Below are positions 24,560 through 35,430 of a DNA stretch of 64,000 nucleotides, piece by piece. Origin of the DNA: Gorsachius magnificus. Its lineage: Eukaryota; Chordata; Aves; Pelecaniformes; Ardeidae. Location of the stretch: NCBI GenBank assembly GCA_034008185.1, contig CM067084.1:74118255-74182254 (forward strand), in the 5' to 3' direction. The notes beneath the pieces were generated by a model that saw nothing but the letters and a program-made list of their open reading frames with translations, ran no database searches and was not told the DNA's origin. Positions within the stretch are counted from its first letter, which is position 1. Each line of letters opens with the position of its first letter. The position numbers and the translations under genes are program-made.

Positions 24560-25480
24560 GGTGACGATAAAGGGCAAGTGCCAGCTATGCCAACCAGCAT
24601 CTTTCCCTGATTATTTCCCTTTATTTCTTTATTTCATTTATTCTACCTTCTTTTGGCAGCCACAGAGCAAAGCTACAGGGCAAATGATCATTTGGGGCGT
24701 AGCACTAAATTTGGCCAAGCCTCACCAAGACCGTCCCCAGCCTTTCAAGTCTCATCAGACTGGCGCTGGCCTTATAATCCCTGGAGGTGCGGTTGCAAAC
24801 CAGCAGGAGCCGTGCAGGAGGATTATTTCAATCCCAATTCTGTGAGGGGCTCTGGGGGGTTTGGTGCCGCTGCAGCAATCTGAAACACCCATCACCGGAG
24901 ATTTGCCATGTGCATGCGAGTACAAGCGTGTGCGCCTATGCGCTCTGGGCATAAACTCTCCTTTCTGACGCTCCTTAGATCACTGCAGAAAGTATGAAGC
25001 TTCTCAGGCCTTGCTGAATTAAAGCTTCTAATTTTTTTCCCCCCCTTAAAGCATAGCTGTGGGTTTAGCCATTTATAGTTTCGCGTTAAGATAATAATGA
25101 ACTATCTGGGCTGGTTTTTATGACTAAAGCCATTTATATATGTTTCTCCGCTTTAAATCTTCCTCCCCCTAACAAATGACACTCCTGAGCAGGCATGGGC
25201 TACTAGATTAAGCAGCTGAAAACTGTGGTCTTTAGCGGTGCCTTGAGTAGAAAATCCCACTTGATTTAAACACTTGCAGTTGCCTAGTCATAACTGTTAG
25301 CATAAGAGCAGTTACTGCAGACTAACCCTCTCTTCAAAAGAAGATGCCCTTATTAAGGCATTTGGAAGCCAGCACAGTCTTTTCTGTCCTCTCTCAGGTT
25401 TTGCACAGCTGAATCCTGACCTACATTACGTCACCTAACCTTGAATTTGATGCAGACCAGGGGGAAATCTGGCTTATTGC
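24560..25480. promoter_or_regulatory. Repeat-poor block resembling conserved non-coding DNA
   Basis: Over about 900 bp no repeat is visible. The sequence alternates pyrimidine-rich, homeodomain-like and CpG-containing words (for example TTTCGCGTTAAGATAATAATG near 25,080). Frames of 76-103 codons overlap on both strands without domains. The texture suggests a developmental enhancer region, but no conservation can be measured here. Confidence 0.28.
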
Positions 25481-25514
25481 CTGCCTTATAAACACGGAAG
25501 GCCTGAGAGCCCTT

Positions 25515-25528
25515 CCCCCCCCCCCCCC
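25515..25528 (+). repeat. Poly-C homopolymer (14 C)
   Basis: Fourteen consecutive C residues are read directly. Such runs are mutable and prone to length error in assemblies. Confidence 0.95.
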
Positions 25529-25690
25529 AAACCTGGGCTGATGTCGCTGTATTGTGTGCGTATTACTCGCGTCAGGGACTTCTGCAAAGGAACTTGATGC
25601 CCAAGAAAACTACAGGGCAAAATCTACTGGCCACTGAATCTGTCCTTTGCTGGGAAGGGCTAACGAAGTCCACGAGGAAAATGGAGAGGC

Positions 25691-25785
25691 CGTTGTCACT
25701 GCTGCTATCACTACTGCTCCCACTGTCACCACCACTGTTGCTATCGCTATCACTACCACTCATTATCACTATCACTACCCCAATG
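25691..25785. repeat. Imperfect trinucleotide/hexanucleotide repeat
   Basis: A stretch of about 95 bp is built from CAC, TAC, TAT and TGC triplets in the pattern ATCACTACT/CACTGTTGC. In one minus-strand frame it translates to a Ser/Asp/Gly-rich tract, which is just the reading of the repeat and not evidence for a protein. Confidence 0.8.
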
Positions 25786-28700
25786 CCATCAATACTCAGT
25801 AGAAAATTTGTCCTCCCTCTGGGATTCTTGCATTATTTAAAAACATAAAATCAGCACAATCTTCTGCAGTAGAGCCGCTTTATATACTCCAGACAGATGC
25901 CAGATTTTAGTTTCCTCTGGAATGATGATGAGATATATCTAACCCTTCGGTGGCAAAACAGCTGTGAACAAAAATGGATGAAGTACCTTGGCAAAGTTTT
26001 CTTCACTCCTTTTTCTGAGATGGGAGGATGCAAATACACCATAGATAGAGGAGACAAGGGCATGGTCCTGCAAACCCAGAGGGTGTATTCCTGGAGACTC
26101 CCATGCTCAAAGGGCCAATGGATGACAAGTCTCCAGAAGTGGCTGAGAAAGCAGTTTTCACAGTTACTGCTCACCAGTTTGGCTCAAGCTGACACAGTCA
26201 GAGCCGTGGGTGCCTAGCAAGGTATGCAGCACAGGCTGGCTAAGCTTCTTCTGCTCCTGGTGTTCAGAGACTGCTCTAGCAAATGATAGCAAATGCTCTG
26301 GGCATCACCAAGAGGACAGTGTGGCACCAGAAAGAGACCCCATCCAAGGAGCAAAATGAGAGTTGCTGTCAGCCCTCTCCAGGCTGCTGTTGGGCCTTCT
26401 GAGCTGCTCTGAACAGCCCCTCCAACTACTGTCCCTGACCAGGAGGTCTCCCAGTTCGGACATTCCCACCACAGGAGTCCTCTGTGCATTAATGCAAAAT
26501 ACTGCACTTTGGCAAACAAAACACCACATTTTTTTCATCATTATTTACTCTGAAACATGTGGTTTGGCAAGGATGACCTCTTTATTTCTGTGAAATCCAA
26601 CTGAAGAAACAGAAGATAAATGAGTATGTCTAATACTACAGCACAGTTTAGAAATATGGTCCGTCTACCCTCTGAGGCAAGACTGCACCATTTTTAAACC
26701 TTGGCTAGAGATGCTATATTGTCAAATACACATACACAAAGGTCATTAGAGTTCAGTCTGACTTTTTTTCCCTTTTCTAGCAGCTATTTAGATTGGTGCT
26801 TGAAAAAATTTACTGCTTTATGTTCAAATTATATTTACATTTGAGCATAGAATTTCAGCATGGGCAGGGGAGGAGAGGGTATTTTCTTTATTGTCGGCCG
26901 TTGACAGTTTTTCAAAATGGCTTAATTCTCAGAAAATTTCTACAAACTTTCCATTGTGATCAAGGGACACCTACCTTAAACCAGTTGACATGACTGCACA
27001 GTGGGTCACTGACCACGTAAGAATATTTAGGCAGGAAGAATAAGGGGGAAGATTATGACTCCGTCTTCAGTACTCCTGACATGCTGGCCCCAAGAGCTGT
27101 GACTGTATAATCTGTCCTTCAGTGTATTTACATTCCTGAAAATGCAGGCGGTTTAGATGTGTTTTAAGCAATTTGTTGGAATCCAGTAAAAGGAAAATCT
27201 TTTAACAGTTCTGTGGCGGTAATTCCTATTTATTTTATCTTCCATTTTCTTTTTTTGCAGAATTGTGAATGTTGATGTTGAGACAGAAACAGGACTTTAT
27301 TGGGACTGCCAGTGGTTCAAAGATGAAAAGGCCTCAAGAGGCGTTTTGTTATCAAATTCCACTTACCCTCCCTGTTGTAACTTTCATCACAGCTGAAGGG
27401 ACAGTGCCAAAATCTGACTTCACTTCGGGAAGTGCCAGGATACGCCACTGGAGTTGCAACAGAAGAAAGAAAGTGGGAAGGAGACAAAATTCAATGCAGG
27501 CTGTGGCCCGGCAGAAGGGGAAAAGGCTGAGGGAGAAAGAAAATGGTTTAGTGTTGCTTCCCAAACCTTCCCTGAAGTTGCTAGGCAGGTGGGGGAGATG
27601 AGGCCAGCCCCCGCTCTTTCCAACAACTGTTTTTCCTGCCAAATGGAGGAAAAGGAAGAGTGCCCACCAAATCACTGCAAAGTCTGTCCTCTGGTTCCTG
27701 CCAGCCCCCTCTTCTTCTCTAAAGCAGATGAGAAATTTCAGCCCAACAGCAGCTGAGTAGGTAGCATGCTGCTATTCCCCTAAGCATCTCAGAGCTGGAC
27801 AAATCTTGTTTTTCTTCTCCTTGCTTTCAGCTCTGTGTCTCTCCCACTGATTCTATGTTGTTGTTTGGAGAGCAAGCTTCCAGGGCCAGGGACCACTATT
27901 TGCCATATGTTTGACAAGTGTGTAGAGCAATAAGAGCCCCCAAACATATATTTGTGTGTAACCACAATAATGATGCTAATAACAAGATCTGCGTGACCAG
28001 TTTATAAGCCAACTCCTTCAGGACTGACAAAAAAGTTTTGTTGCCTCCAGTCTTGGGTACCAACAGGGGACCCTTCAGAAGGTCTGGTTTTCCAAGTGTA
28101 GATGGTCACCATTATCTTAAGGTCAGACTCTTCTTGCACTCCACTTAGGTTTTGCCCAAGATGGAGCATCTCAGATTACTAATGAGTTTAGAAAATCATG
28201 CCTTATTGTGTTTGTTCCTCAGTTCTTCCACATTGTGCAATGGAAATAAGACTGCTTACTCCACCGTGATTTCTCAAAGCACTCTCAGTGACTCCAGCAA
28301 AGGCCATTTGCGAACAAAACATTATTAATATTGTGAAACGATTAATAATCAACATGTGCCAGCTGTTACCACATAAACTTGTGTCCTTGGGCCCCTTTAT
28401 ACTTGATAGATCTGTCAAGTTAAAGGTGAGGTGAATTCAGAGGCAATAGTTATTGAATAACACATAGGTGAAGACTCTTATTTGGTAAAAAGAGAGACAT
28501 TTTAGGTTAGTCCACCAGCAGAAGATTCTGGTAACTGGGAATAACAATGTCCACACATGGAGTTACTCAGGGATAGTTATTTTGGGAACAACTACTCCTT
28601 CAGGGCTATTCTGGAATAACTTCATGTCTACAGCAGGGGGAAACCCCTGATTAATGTAAGACACCACAGCGCAGAGCATCCTGAAAACAGCTATCTTGCA

Positions 28701-29599
28701 GGCATCCGGCCAGTAGTGAACATTGTGCTCTATTCCATTGAAAATAAAGCTATTCTTCTTTTTTATTGAAAAATCATGGGCAATTTTGCAAGAGATTTTC
28801 TGCTTCTATTTTGGATTCTGTAAGAATGGAGAGAGAACAACTGTGCAGCTCTCCTGGTGTCCTTCTTCAGAGAAGGCCAGGAGCAGATGCCAAGAGAAGG
28901 AACCTCAAGCAGATGACAATGACACCTCCTGCAGCACTTGCCTGAAGCTCTTGCTGGCTGTAGACAATTTTTTTGCACCTTTATGTTTAGTAGTTCTTGA
29001 AGATTCCTTCAAGATTCACAGCTTTGTCTAAACACTTAATACTATACATAAACACTATAAATAAATTTATACTTCGTGCACACACACCCCCCCATGTTGG
29101 TGAGAACCACAGTGTTTGTCATCACTTCGTCTGATGTCCTCTGGTTTGTAGGTGGTGGAGACCAGGTGAAAATGCCCAGTTCGTTCCTCAAGCTGTTCAG
29201 GTCAACCAGACCTGTCTCATTACCTTCAGTGGGAATTGGATCGTGCTCTAAAGCTGATCACAGACAGGTTCCCGCAGTCTCCAGAGGAAAACCTTCACCT
29301 TGCATTCTCATGCCTGCAAGCTTCAGGACTCAGCGGGAAACAGAATCAATTCTCCTCTGACCCAGACTTACTTGTAATCACTGGGAATCTTCTATTGCAC
29401 TTTAAAGCAAGCTCTTACCTACTAACAGCATTTTTCCCACTAACTGTGTGGAATCAGCTGTACCATTTGTCAAGGAACACAAATAATAGTAAGACGTATT
29501 TGGTGTCTAAAATGGGTTTATACCCCACGCTTTCCTCCTGCTCCCTGCTGCAAAAATGTATGTCCTACTTTCTATTTCAGTACCTGACAGAGTGGGCTT
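25786..29599. other. Unique non-coding sequence, no firm gene
   Basis: No interspersed repeat is recognised. Open frames near 26.2-26.5 kb and 27.3-27.7 kb overlap on both strands and have no domain. A candidate exon at 27,261 is listed separately. A frame of 164 codons at 29,236-29,730 starts here, crosses into the next block and is treated as chance. Confidence 0.5.
27261..27393 (+). other. Candidate 3'-terminal exon (weak)
   Basis: A strong acceptor-like tract, CTTTTTTTGCAG (AG at 27,259-27,260), precedes a frame that stays open for 44 codons after one base and stops at TGA 27,394-27,396. Its first residues, IVNVDVETETGLYWDCQWFK, look protein-like, but no family was recognised. No convincing donor follows, so it could only be a last exon or chance. 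Confidence 0.12.
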
Positions 29600-30460
29600 G
29601 TTTAAGGCAGCACCCAGAGAGAGACAAACATCTTTTGTTTGGCGCTTATCTTCTTCCCTCTTTGCTCTCTCTCCACCCCTCTCTCTTGCTTGAGATAAGT
29701 TCACAGCTAATCACGAGAGATGTCAGATAAACTTACTGTGAATTGAAATCCTGCAAGGCTGAAAGGAGCACTGTTGTTCCTTTCTCAAGCAGGTATTGTA
29801 TTTATACAGCCAAGCGAACAGGCGATGCAAAAAGATAATTCCCTCAAAACTTGGCCTGTAAACTCGCCAGAGAAAGGTAAATTATATTTAATTTTTTTTT
29901 TTCTCTTGATGTAGAGCCAGCAACGTGCCACTGGTGCAAAGCAGCTGTTATAATCTACTTCCCTGGCCTTGCAAATGCCTTGGGTTTTGGTCTGAAGCAT
30001 CCAGGCATCCTCTGTGCCCTGACTGGCTACTGAACGGTCTCTGAGAGCAGCCTGCAGGATGGGGACGGCAGCCCTGACAGCCCTGGGCTTGCAAAGTTAC
30101 CCAACGCTGTCAGCTGCTTGTCCATGATGTATCTTAAATAAATGGGAGCCCGGCTTTAACCTCGAGGTAGTAACCCACTTCACCACCCTGGGAATGAAGC
30201 CTATCTTCTTTCACAGAACGACCAGGCTTGCTTCCAGGGACACAAAGAGTTAAAGGGATGTCGCTAATGTTTCACCCATTGATGCCTCTATAAACAGGCC
30301 CACTCCACTGAAACGGATGAGTTTTGATATTATTGTTTGAGGTACAACAATGATCTCTGGTTAATTAGTAATATGTGTGTTTTTCCTCAACCTATTTGCT
30401 CAGTTTGACTGGACAGTGATGAATAACTTAAAACAGAGACAAGGTAAAAGGCAGCCCTGC
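29600..30460. promoter_or_regulatory. Repeat-poor block resembling conserved non-coding DNA
   Basis: No repeat is recognisable. The block has AT-rich words such as GGTTAATTAGTAATATG near 30,358 and TGTATTTATACAGCC near 29,796. A chance 164-codon frame (29,236-29,730) overlaps its left end. The composition resembles conserved enhancers. This is an impression, not a measurement. Confidence 0.3.
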
Positions 30461-31084
30461 TTTCGTGGGAACCCGTGGGTATTCCAGCAGTGATTTTGTG
30501 TGCGTAATGATTAGTGGTGGAGTGTTATTACACCTCAGTCCTGCCTGTACCAGCCACCGGACACAGAAACACAGCAGAAGGGCCATGACTCAGACCTGCA
30601 CAGCCAATGAGCAGAACTATATGGGAAAAGCAGAAATGCCATGGGAAAGGTAAAACTCAAAACAGATTTGCATTTGCCCTGGGTGGGCACTTCCTCCAGC
30701 TTTGCTGCACTACGTCGTACCGTGGCAGTTTCCAGCTCCATGGCTTTGCACGTTGACATGTCATTTCTTTATGGCCATCTCTGCCTTTCAGCAGCCACTT
30801 ATTTTGCAATGCCAAATCCCTGTAAGCCTTACTGAAGTCAAAGCAGGTTCTTCCAGCATAAAACGATGCCAAGTCTTTACTCAGCCACAGACAAGGATTC
30901 AGACCCTTATTGATTTCAAACTGTCCTTATCTCAGTACTTCTCCAAGTGTTGGAAAAAGCTGCAGGCTGTTGTTCTCTGACTGTAGATGGAGATACCGCC
31001 TGGCCAAATACCATCCCTAGCCTGCATTACAAAGCTTCCCTGAGATCAAAGCAAACAGCAGGACTGAAAATATAAATATGGTCA
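30461..31084. other. Unique non-coding sequence, no gene seen
   Basis: Overlapping short frames on both strands (30,465-30,980) carry no domain. No repeat or RNA gene is recognised. Confidence 0.55.
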
Positions 31085-31300
31085 TATTAAGCAATGTGAG
31101 GAAAGACTGCTGAGATCAAATCTAGCCCTGCACCGAGCAAGAAACCCTCCCTGTTTGCGGGCCGATGGGATTTCACACAGGTTCCCCGTGAGCTGCCGAA
31201 TGCTGCTCTGTGTCTTGCAACACAGCGAACAGAGGCCGCATGGGCCGAGTGCGGCGTCTCCCTTTGGAGCTGCCCCATGATGCTCTGAAAGCAGCAATTT
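31085..31300. promoter_or_regulatory. Small CpG-enriched block
   Basis: About 10 CG dinucleotides were counted in roughly 215 bp, concentrated between 31,130 and 31,260 and well above the surroundings. Minus-strand frames of 63-73 codons overlap it but have no domain. It may be an unmethylated regulatory segment. Confidence 0.3.
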
Positions 31301-31794
31301 CAACTCATACCAGCCATCCGTAATAACAACTGCCTAGGTGCATCCTGGAGCTACTATGCTGCCTCACTTTATTTAGGATGCTGTTCCGCAGCCAAGTGAG
31401 AGAGCAGGGTAGAAATGTGACGTCTATTTTTGATCCAGCTGGAAAATCCCCTCTCACTGTGCAGACTTACTATTCCCAGCTGACACAGTGGGATGGGGTG
31501 AGGCTCCTGGGATAAAATACTCCGACTGGGTTGGAATATGGCCAGTTAGTAATTACTTGAAAATTATCCTTAGCAGCCAGTTCCTGAAGAGGTGCAGAGC
31601 ACCTGCCCATCCCAACAAAGCCAGAGTGCATGGAGGCTCTTGGCACCCCCAGGGGAGCACATTCCCTCCTTCTCCCTGGGTGTAACCCCCTCCCCAGACT
31701 GATGCTAGCCCAAATCTACCCCTAGATTTGCAATGCCAACAAGTTTCCAGTCAAGCATTACTCATTAAAGGCTTGTCCCTTCTCTTTCTGACCA

Positions 31795-31860
31795 CACTTG
31801 AGACTCGGAGCTGAGGCACAGAGAGGGATCCTGTTTGTAAGACATTGGGTCTTATGGTTA
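31795..31860 (+). repeat. Possible MIR-like SINE relic
   Basis: The words GAGCTGAGGCACAGAGAGGG (31,808-31,827) and, after a gap, a TTGTAAGACATTGGGTC stretch resemble the MIR block that reads AACTGAGGCACAGAGAGG followed by a cttg-ccaaggtc block. The 20-base match is the best MIR-like word in the window. It remains a by-eye call. Confidence 0.4.
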
Positions 31861-31869
31861 ATTTAAAAA

Positions 31870-32800
31870 TGGCATTTGTCAGCAAAAGCAGTAATTTTTT
31901 CAAGATGCTCACAGAGGGCAAATAGCCCCGAAAATTACAGGCCTGTAAACCTCATTTTGACTCAAAGTAACTTGACAATGTTCGCGGCAGAACTATTTGG
32001 GGATGGCTATTTAAACACAGCGAGCAGTTCATTATCATTTGTGTTTTCCTGCTAAGCTTTCACTCTTTTGTTAAATCCACTCCAGTCCCGGATTGAGACA
32101 TTCACAAACCTGCCAGGTCACTCCTGCTTATCTTTCCCATGACACCCCCTGTCTCCCAACGAGCCGAGGGCCATGTCAGTGCATTTCCACATAAAGCAAT
32201 TCTTCTGGCTGAGCGGAGGCATTTCCCCCGTGCCTCTTTTCGGGGCTGGTAGCCCGGTTTCAGCGCAGACAGTATGACAGATGCGGGGTGCATTTCCCAA
32301 GCAAAAAAGAGATGGAGGCTACGGGCTGAATGTTAAATGTACCATGCGCCCAACATAAAAACAGACCAAACATGCTTATGAGATTTATACTAACGCTTAC
32401 TTTCTCCGGCTGGTCAAAGGTTCAGGCGCTTATAATAGTTTCCCAAGGCACGTTGACTGTGACAGATTTTAAAGAAGAGACTCCTGAAGGAGTTCAAGGC
32501 ATAAATTGAATTACAGTATGCTTGGCCTGCGGTTGCTAGGGAGATCCCAGAGCTGAGGAGAAAGTTCCTGGTGATTTTTCACTGTTGTTTGAAGGCTGTG
32601 AAATTAAGGCTTTGTGCGGCGCTCACTGAGACAAGGCTGTGGTTAGCGTTCACCATTGACATCAAGCCGGATTGGCCTGGAGGGGGCAAATTTTTATGAA
32701 ACAGATATGACAAAGCAGCATTTTGATCAAGTCATCGGTCTCTTTTAAAAGGGCCACTTCTGCTTTTATTCACACCGAGTGATGGATGTTCCTATTTAAA
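31870..32800. promoter_or_regulatory. Longest constrained-looking block, with CpG core
   Basis: About 900 bp is free of repeats. It contains a CpG-richer core at roughly 32,150-32,430 (about 13 CG dinucleotides counted), an RFX/X-box-like GGTTGCTAGGGAGATC near 32,531, and AT-rich words such as TTTTGATCAAG near 32,720. Two short minus-strand frames at 32.1-32.3 kb overlap each other and have no domain. Of all blocks here, this one most resembles a conserved developmental enhancer by texture. Confidence 0.35.
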
Positions 32801-34541
32801 GACTTTCAGCTGCAGAGGCCTGAACCTCAGCCCGGGAGCCCAGGCTGCCCTGAGCTTTGGGAAGGGTGTGGAGTGGGATCAGGGCTTCTCAGCTAATCCC
32901 TTTACCTCTGGCATGGGTGGAAGCAAATTCCCAGCATTGAATCTACTGAACTTTAAAAGAATTGAAGTCTGGGGCCGTGTTTTGCAGCCAGAGTCTAATT
33001 TCAGCTTATTGCATGGGCTTGGGCTTTTGCAGGATTCAGGAGTGATGAATTTCAGCTCTTTGGGGTTACACAGGCAACAGGGAGCTCTCAAAGAAGACAA
33101 GGATTTTTTCCAAGGGAGACGGTAGCCAAGCAATGGAGGTTTTTTCAGAGAAGATCATGCAGAGCCACCCGCAATCCCCTGAACACTCTCCTCTGCTTGC
33201 AACCAGTCTTTGTGACCATCACCTGGACTTAGACAAGCTTTCCATGGGCTGTGCTTTCCATGGGCTCTGCTGCCAACAGCATTATCAAAGGCCAGCTTTG
33301 GCAGGAGGCAACCTAGGCAGTGGCCAAATGTGGCCCTATAGCTCATTTGTCCATATCATAAGTCATTGAGTTTTTTTCAAATAAGTCCTTCTTACCACTT
33401 GCAATTTTCATATGCTGCCAGTTTTGTGTAGGGAATTGTTCATAGCAGCTTTTGAGGGCCAGGAACAATGGATGGTCATGCTTGCAAAGCAGGTGCTGAA
33501 GGCAAGTCAAGACTAAACAAGTGAGGGGCCTAAATCCCAGAGCCACCCCCAGTATCCTGTGCTCAATGGGACACACTGAAGGTTTCTCAGCCTTATATGC
33601 AAAGCTGAATGTTGCCAAATCACGGATGCCAAGACCCTCTCTTGTGACCCTCTCATAAGAAGGTGAGAAAGAGAAAAGGATAGAAGTGGAATGGGAGACT
33701 TGCAGAACCAAGTCGGCTGCTCCTGCTCTCACTGGAGGGATGCTATTTGGGAGAAGGAGTGGCTGTCCCACAGACGTCAGGCTTGCCCTTTCCCTTCTCT
33801 TCCCAGCCAGCTTTATGTCTCCTCACAGCCCTGGGCTGCTCCTGGTGCCAACAGGACCTTTCTGAGCTGTCAGACACCAAGAGCCTTTTTCTTGGAGAGG
33901 AGTCACCTAAACTGGGAAAGAGTCCCCCCCTTGGGGTAATGTAACCCCCACCCAGAGCCATACTGGAGTGGCCTGGTTAAGGCAGTTTCCAGGACTATGA
34001 ACCCATGGGTATCAGACTGGTTATAAACTCAGATGACTTTGGCCAGCACCAGACAGCATAGTAGGCAGCAGCTGCAAATACTGGGAAGAGAGCTGGGGTG
34101 AAAATAAAAAAACAGGATTAAAGTAAAGGACGAATAAATTTAATAAATCCTAGCTGGAAACTTTATTTGCTCCAATTTATCCTAAATCAATTTTTCTCTG
34201 TCCTCTGACCCCATCCTAGAGGGATTGATGCTGCCCCTTAGCTAACAAGCCATTTGGCGTGTCGCTTGGCATTTGAGGCCCAGCTGGACTTGTCTTCATT
34301 TTATAAAATAGTAGAACTTCACAAACACAAAAACCCTCCCAGAATGAACCCCTCTATTTCTTGTCTTGGCCTATTGTGCACAAAAATGTCATCTCTGTTT
34401 GCTGAGAGGAGCGAAGTGAGTAAAATACAGACAGGGAGAGCTTGCTTTCACTCCAGCACTGTTTGCTCCGAAACGTTATGCAATGCAGATTAATGTCTTA
34501 GCACAAGAGAGTTCAGATGAGGTCCTGAGATTATGCCTTCT

Positions 34542-34542
<1 letters not shown>
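32801..34542. other. Unique non-coding sequence, no gene seen
   Basis: No gene or interspersed repeat is recognised. The 142-codon frame at 33,343-33,771 minus overlaps plus-strand frames and has no domain. A 16-bp near-perfect tandem duplication is listed separately. Confidence 0.55.
33239..33270. repeat. 16-bp tandem duplication (15/16)
   Basis: TTTCCATGGGCTGTGC is followed directly by TTTCCATGGGCTCTGC, a single mismatch. It is probably a slippage duplication. Confidence 0.9.
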
Positions 34543-34577
<35 letters not shown>

Positions 34578-34592
34578 AAAAAAAGAAAAAAA
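34543..34592 (+). repeat. Long poly-A tract (33 A, then interrupted)
   Basis: Thirty-three uninterrupted A residues (34,543-34,575) are followed by G-broken A runs to 34,592. CR1, the main bird LINE, does not leave poly-A tails, and no AATAAA-type signal sits in the 30 bases before it, so a retrocopy tail is not supported. It is most simply a homopolymer expansion, and its exact length may be unreliable in assembly. Confidence 0.95.
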
Positions 34593-35400
34593 CAAAGGAG
34601 GAATCTTGTATGAGAGGGAGAAGCCCCTGAATCAAAACAGTCCACTTTTTGAGTAGTTGAACCTGCAGCAAAAGGAAGGAGGCTTAGTGGGAATAAAGGA
34701 AGCAGACAGCGAAGTCTCTCAGGGTTGAACCCACACAATATTGGTGGCACACAGGGAAGCTGCCTGATGTATGCACTGGGGCAAGAACGGAGTTTGGGTT
34801 TCAATGGAGTCTTGGTTCACCAACACCCACAGCCCTGCTCGGTTCCTTGGTGCAAATCATTACTAATGCCAACAGGAGTAAATAGACACACTAAAGCAGG
34901 CATCATTCTTGACCATAAGTCCAGACTCTCCTGCAGAGCTCAGCACTCAGAGCCTGCTGAGGGTGCAGGCAAAAGCAGGTGAACCTCTTCAAATGCTGCT
35001 TATGAAAAAAAAACCATCAGTAGGTATACCACAGTAGTCCCCATTTCTGCCTTTCAAGATCCTTCATACACAGATTTCTTACCAGGATAGCTTGATGTTG
35101 GTAATGTGAATTTCACCAGCAAATCCATAATCACCATTTGATTTTTCATCTTTCTATGGCTTATACCTGCCACTGGCTGCAATGTCTCTCAGCACCAAAC
35201 TGTGTCAAACCATCCTGCACTCCCCCTGACTTCTCTCCCCAGCCAAATCCCCCCCGTGTCGGTGATAAGTTTCAGCTGCAGAAGTCAAAAGCAAGTGTAA
35301 CTTAGACCTGTGAGGGGTTAAAAATTTCCTGTGGAAGCATTCATTTTGGAGGTGAAGAACAGTCATAGAAAACACTTATTTCATTCTAATTATTGGTGTT
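34593..35400. other. Unique non-coding sequence, no firm gene
   Basis: No gene or interspersed repeat is recognised between the poly-A tract and the LTR. A weak candidate exon on the minus strand is listed separately. Confidence 0.55.
35083..35153 (-). other. Candidate 71-nt exon (very weak)
   Basis: On the minus strand a good donor (CCTG|GTAAGA, GT at 35,082-35,081) ends a segment whose one frame after a stop reads KDEKSNGDYGFAGEIHITNI and continues to the donor. The acceptor side is poor: the AG at 35,155-35,154 is part of a TAG preceded by few pyrimidines. No family was recognised. Confidence 0.08.
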
Positions 35401-35430
35401 TTGCTAGGAAAATATACACACATATATGTA
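35401..35430. repeat. TA/CA-rich microsatellite, left part
   Basis: ATATACACACATATATGTA directly precedes the LTR. The matching TA-rich sequence continues just after the LTR at 36,004-36,040 (GTATATGCATATGTATG and onward). This suggests that the LTR split one microsatellite on insertion. Confidence 0.75.

Noticed and set aside
25572..25775. Minus-strand frame with a Ser/Asp/Gly-rich tract
   Set aside because: The tract is only the translation of the imperfect triplet repeat at 25,691-25,785.
26220..26520. Possible eroded LTR or retroviral piece
   Set aside because: No TG...CA ends, target duplication or recognisable coding block.
29236..29730. 164-codon plus-strand open frame
   Set aside because: No domain. 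The sequence looks more like non-coding constrained DNA at its right end.
34100..34592. Poly-A tract as the tail of a processed retrocopy
   Set aside because: No AATAAA-type signal in the preceding 30 bp, no recognisable mRNA sequence to the left and no target duplication seen.
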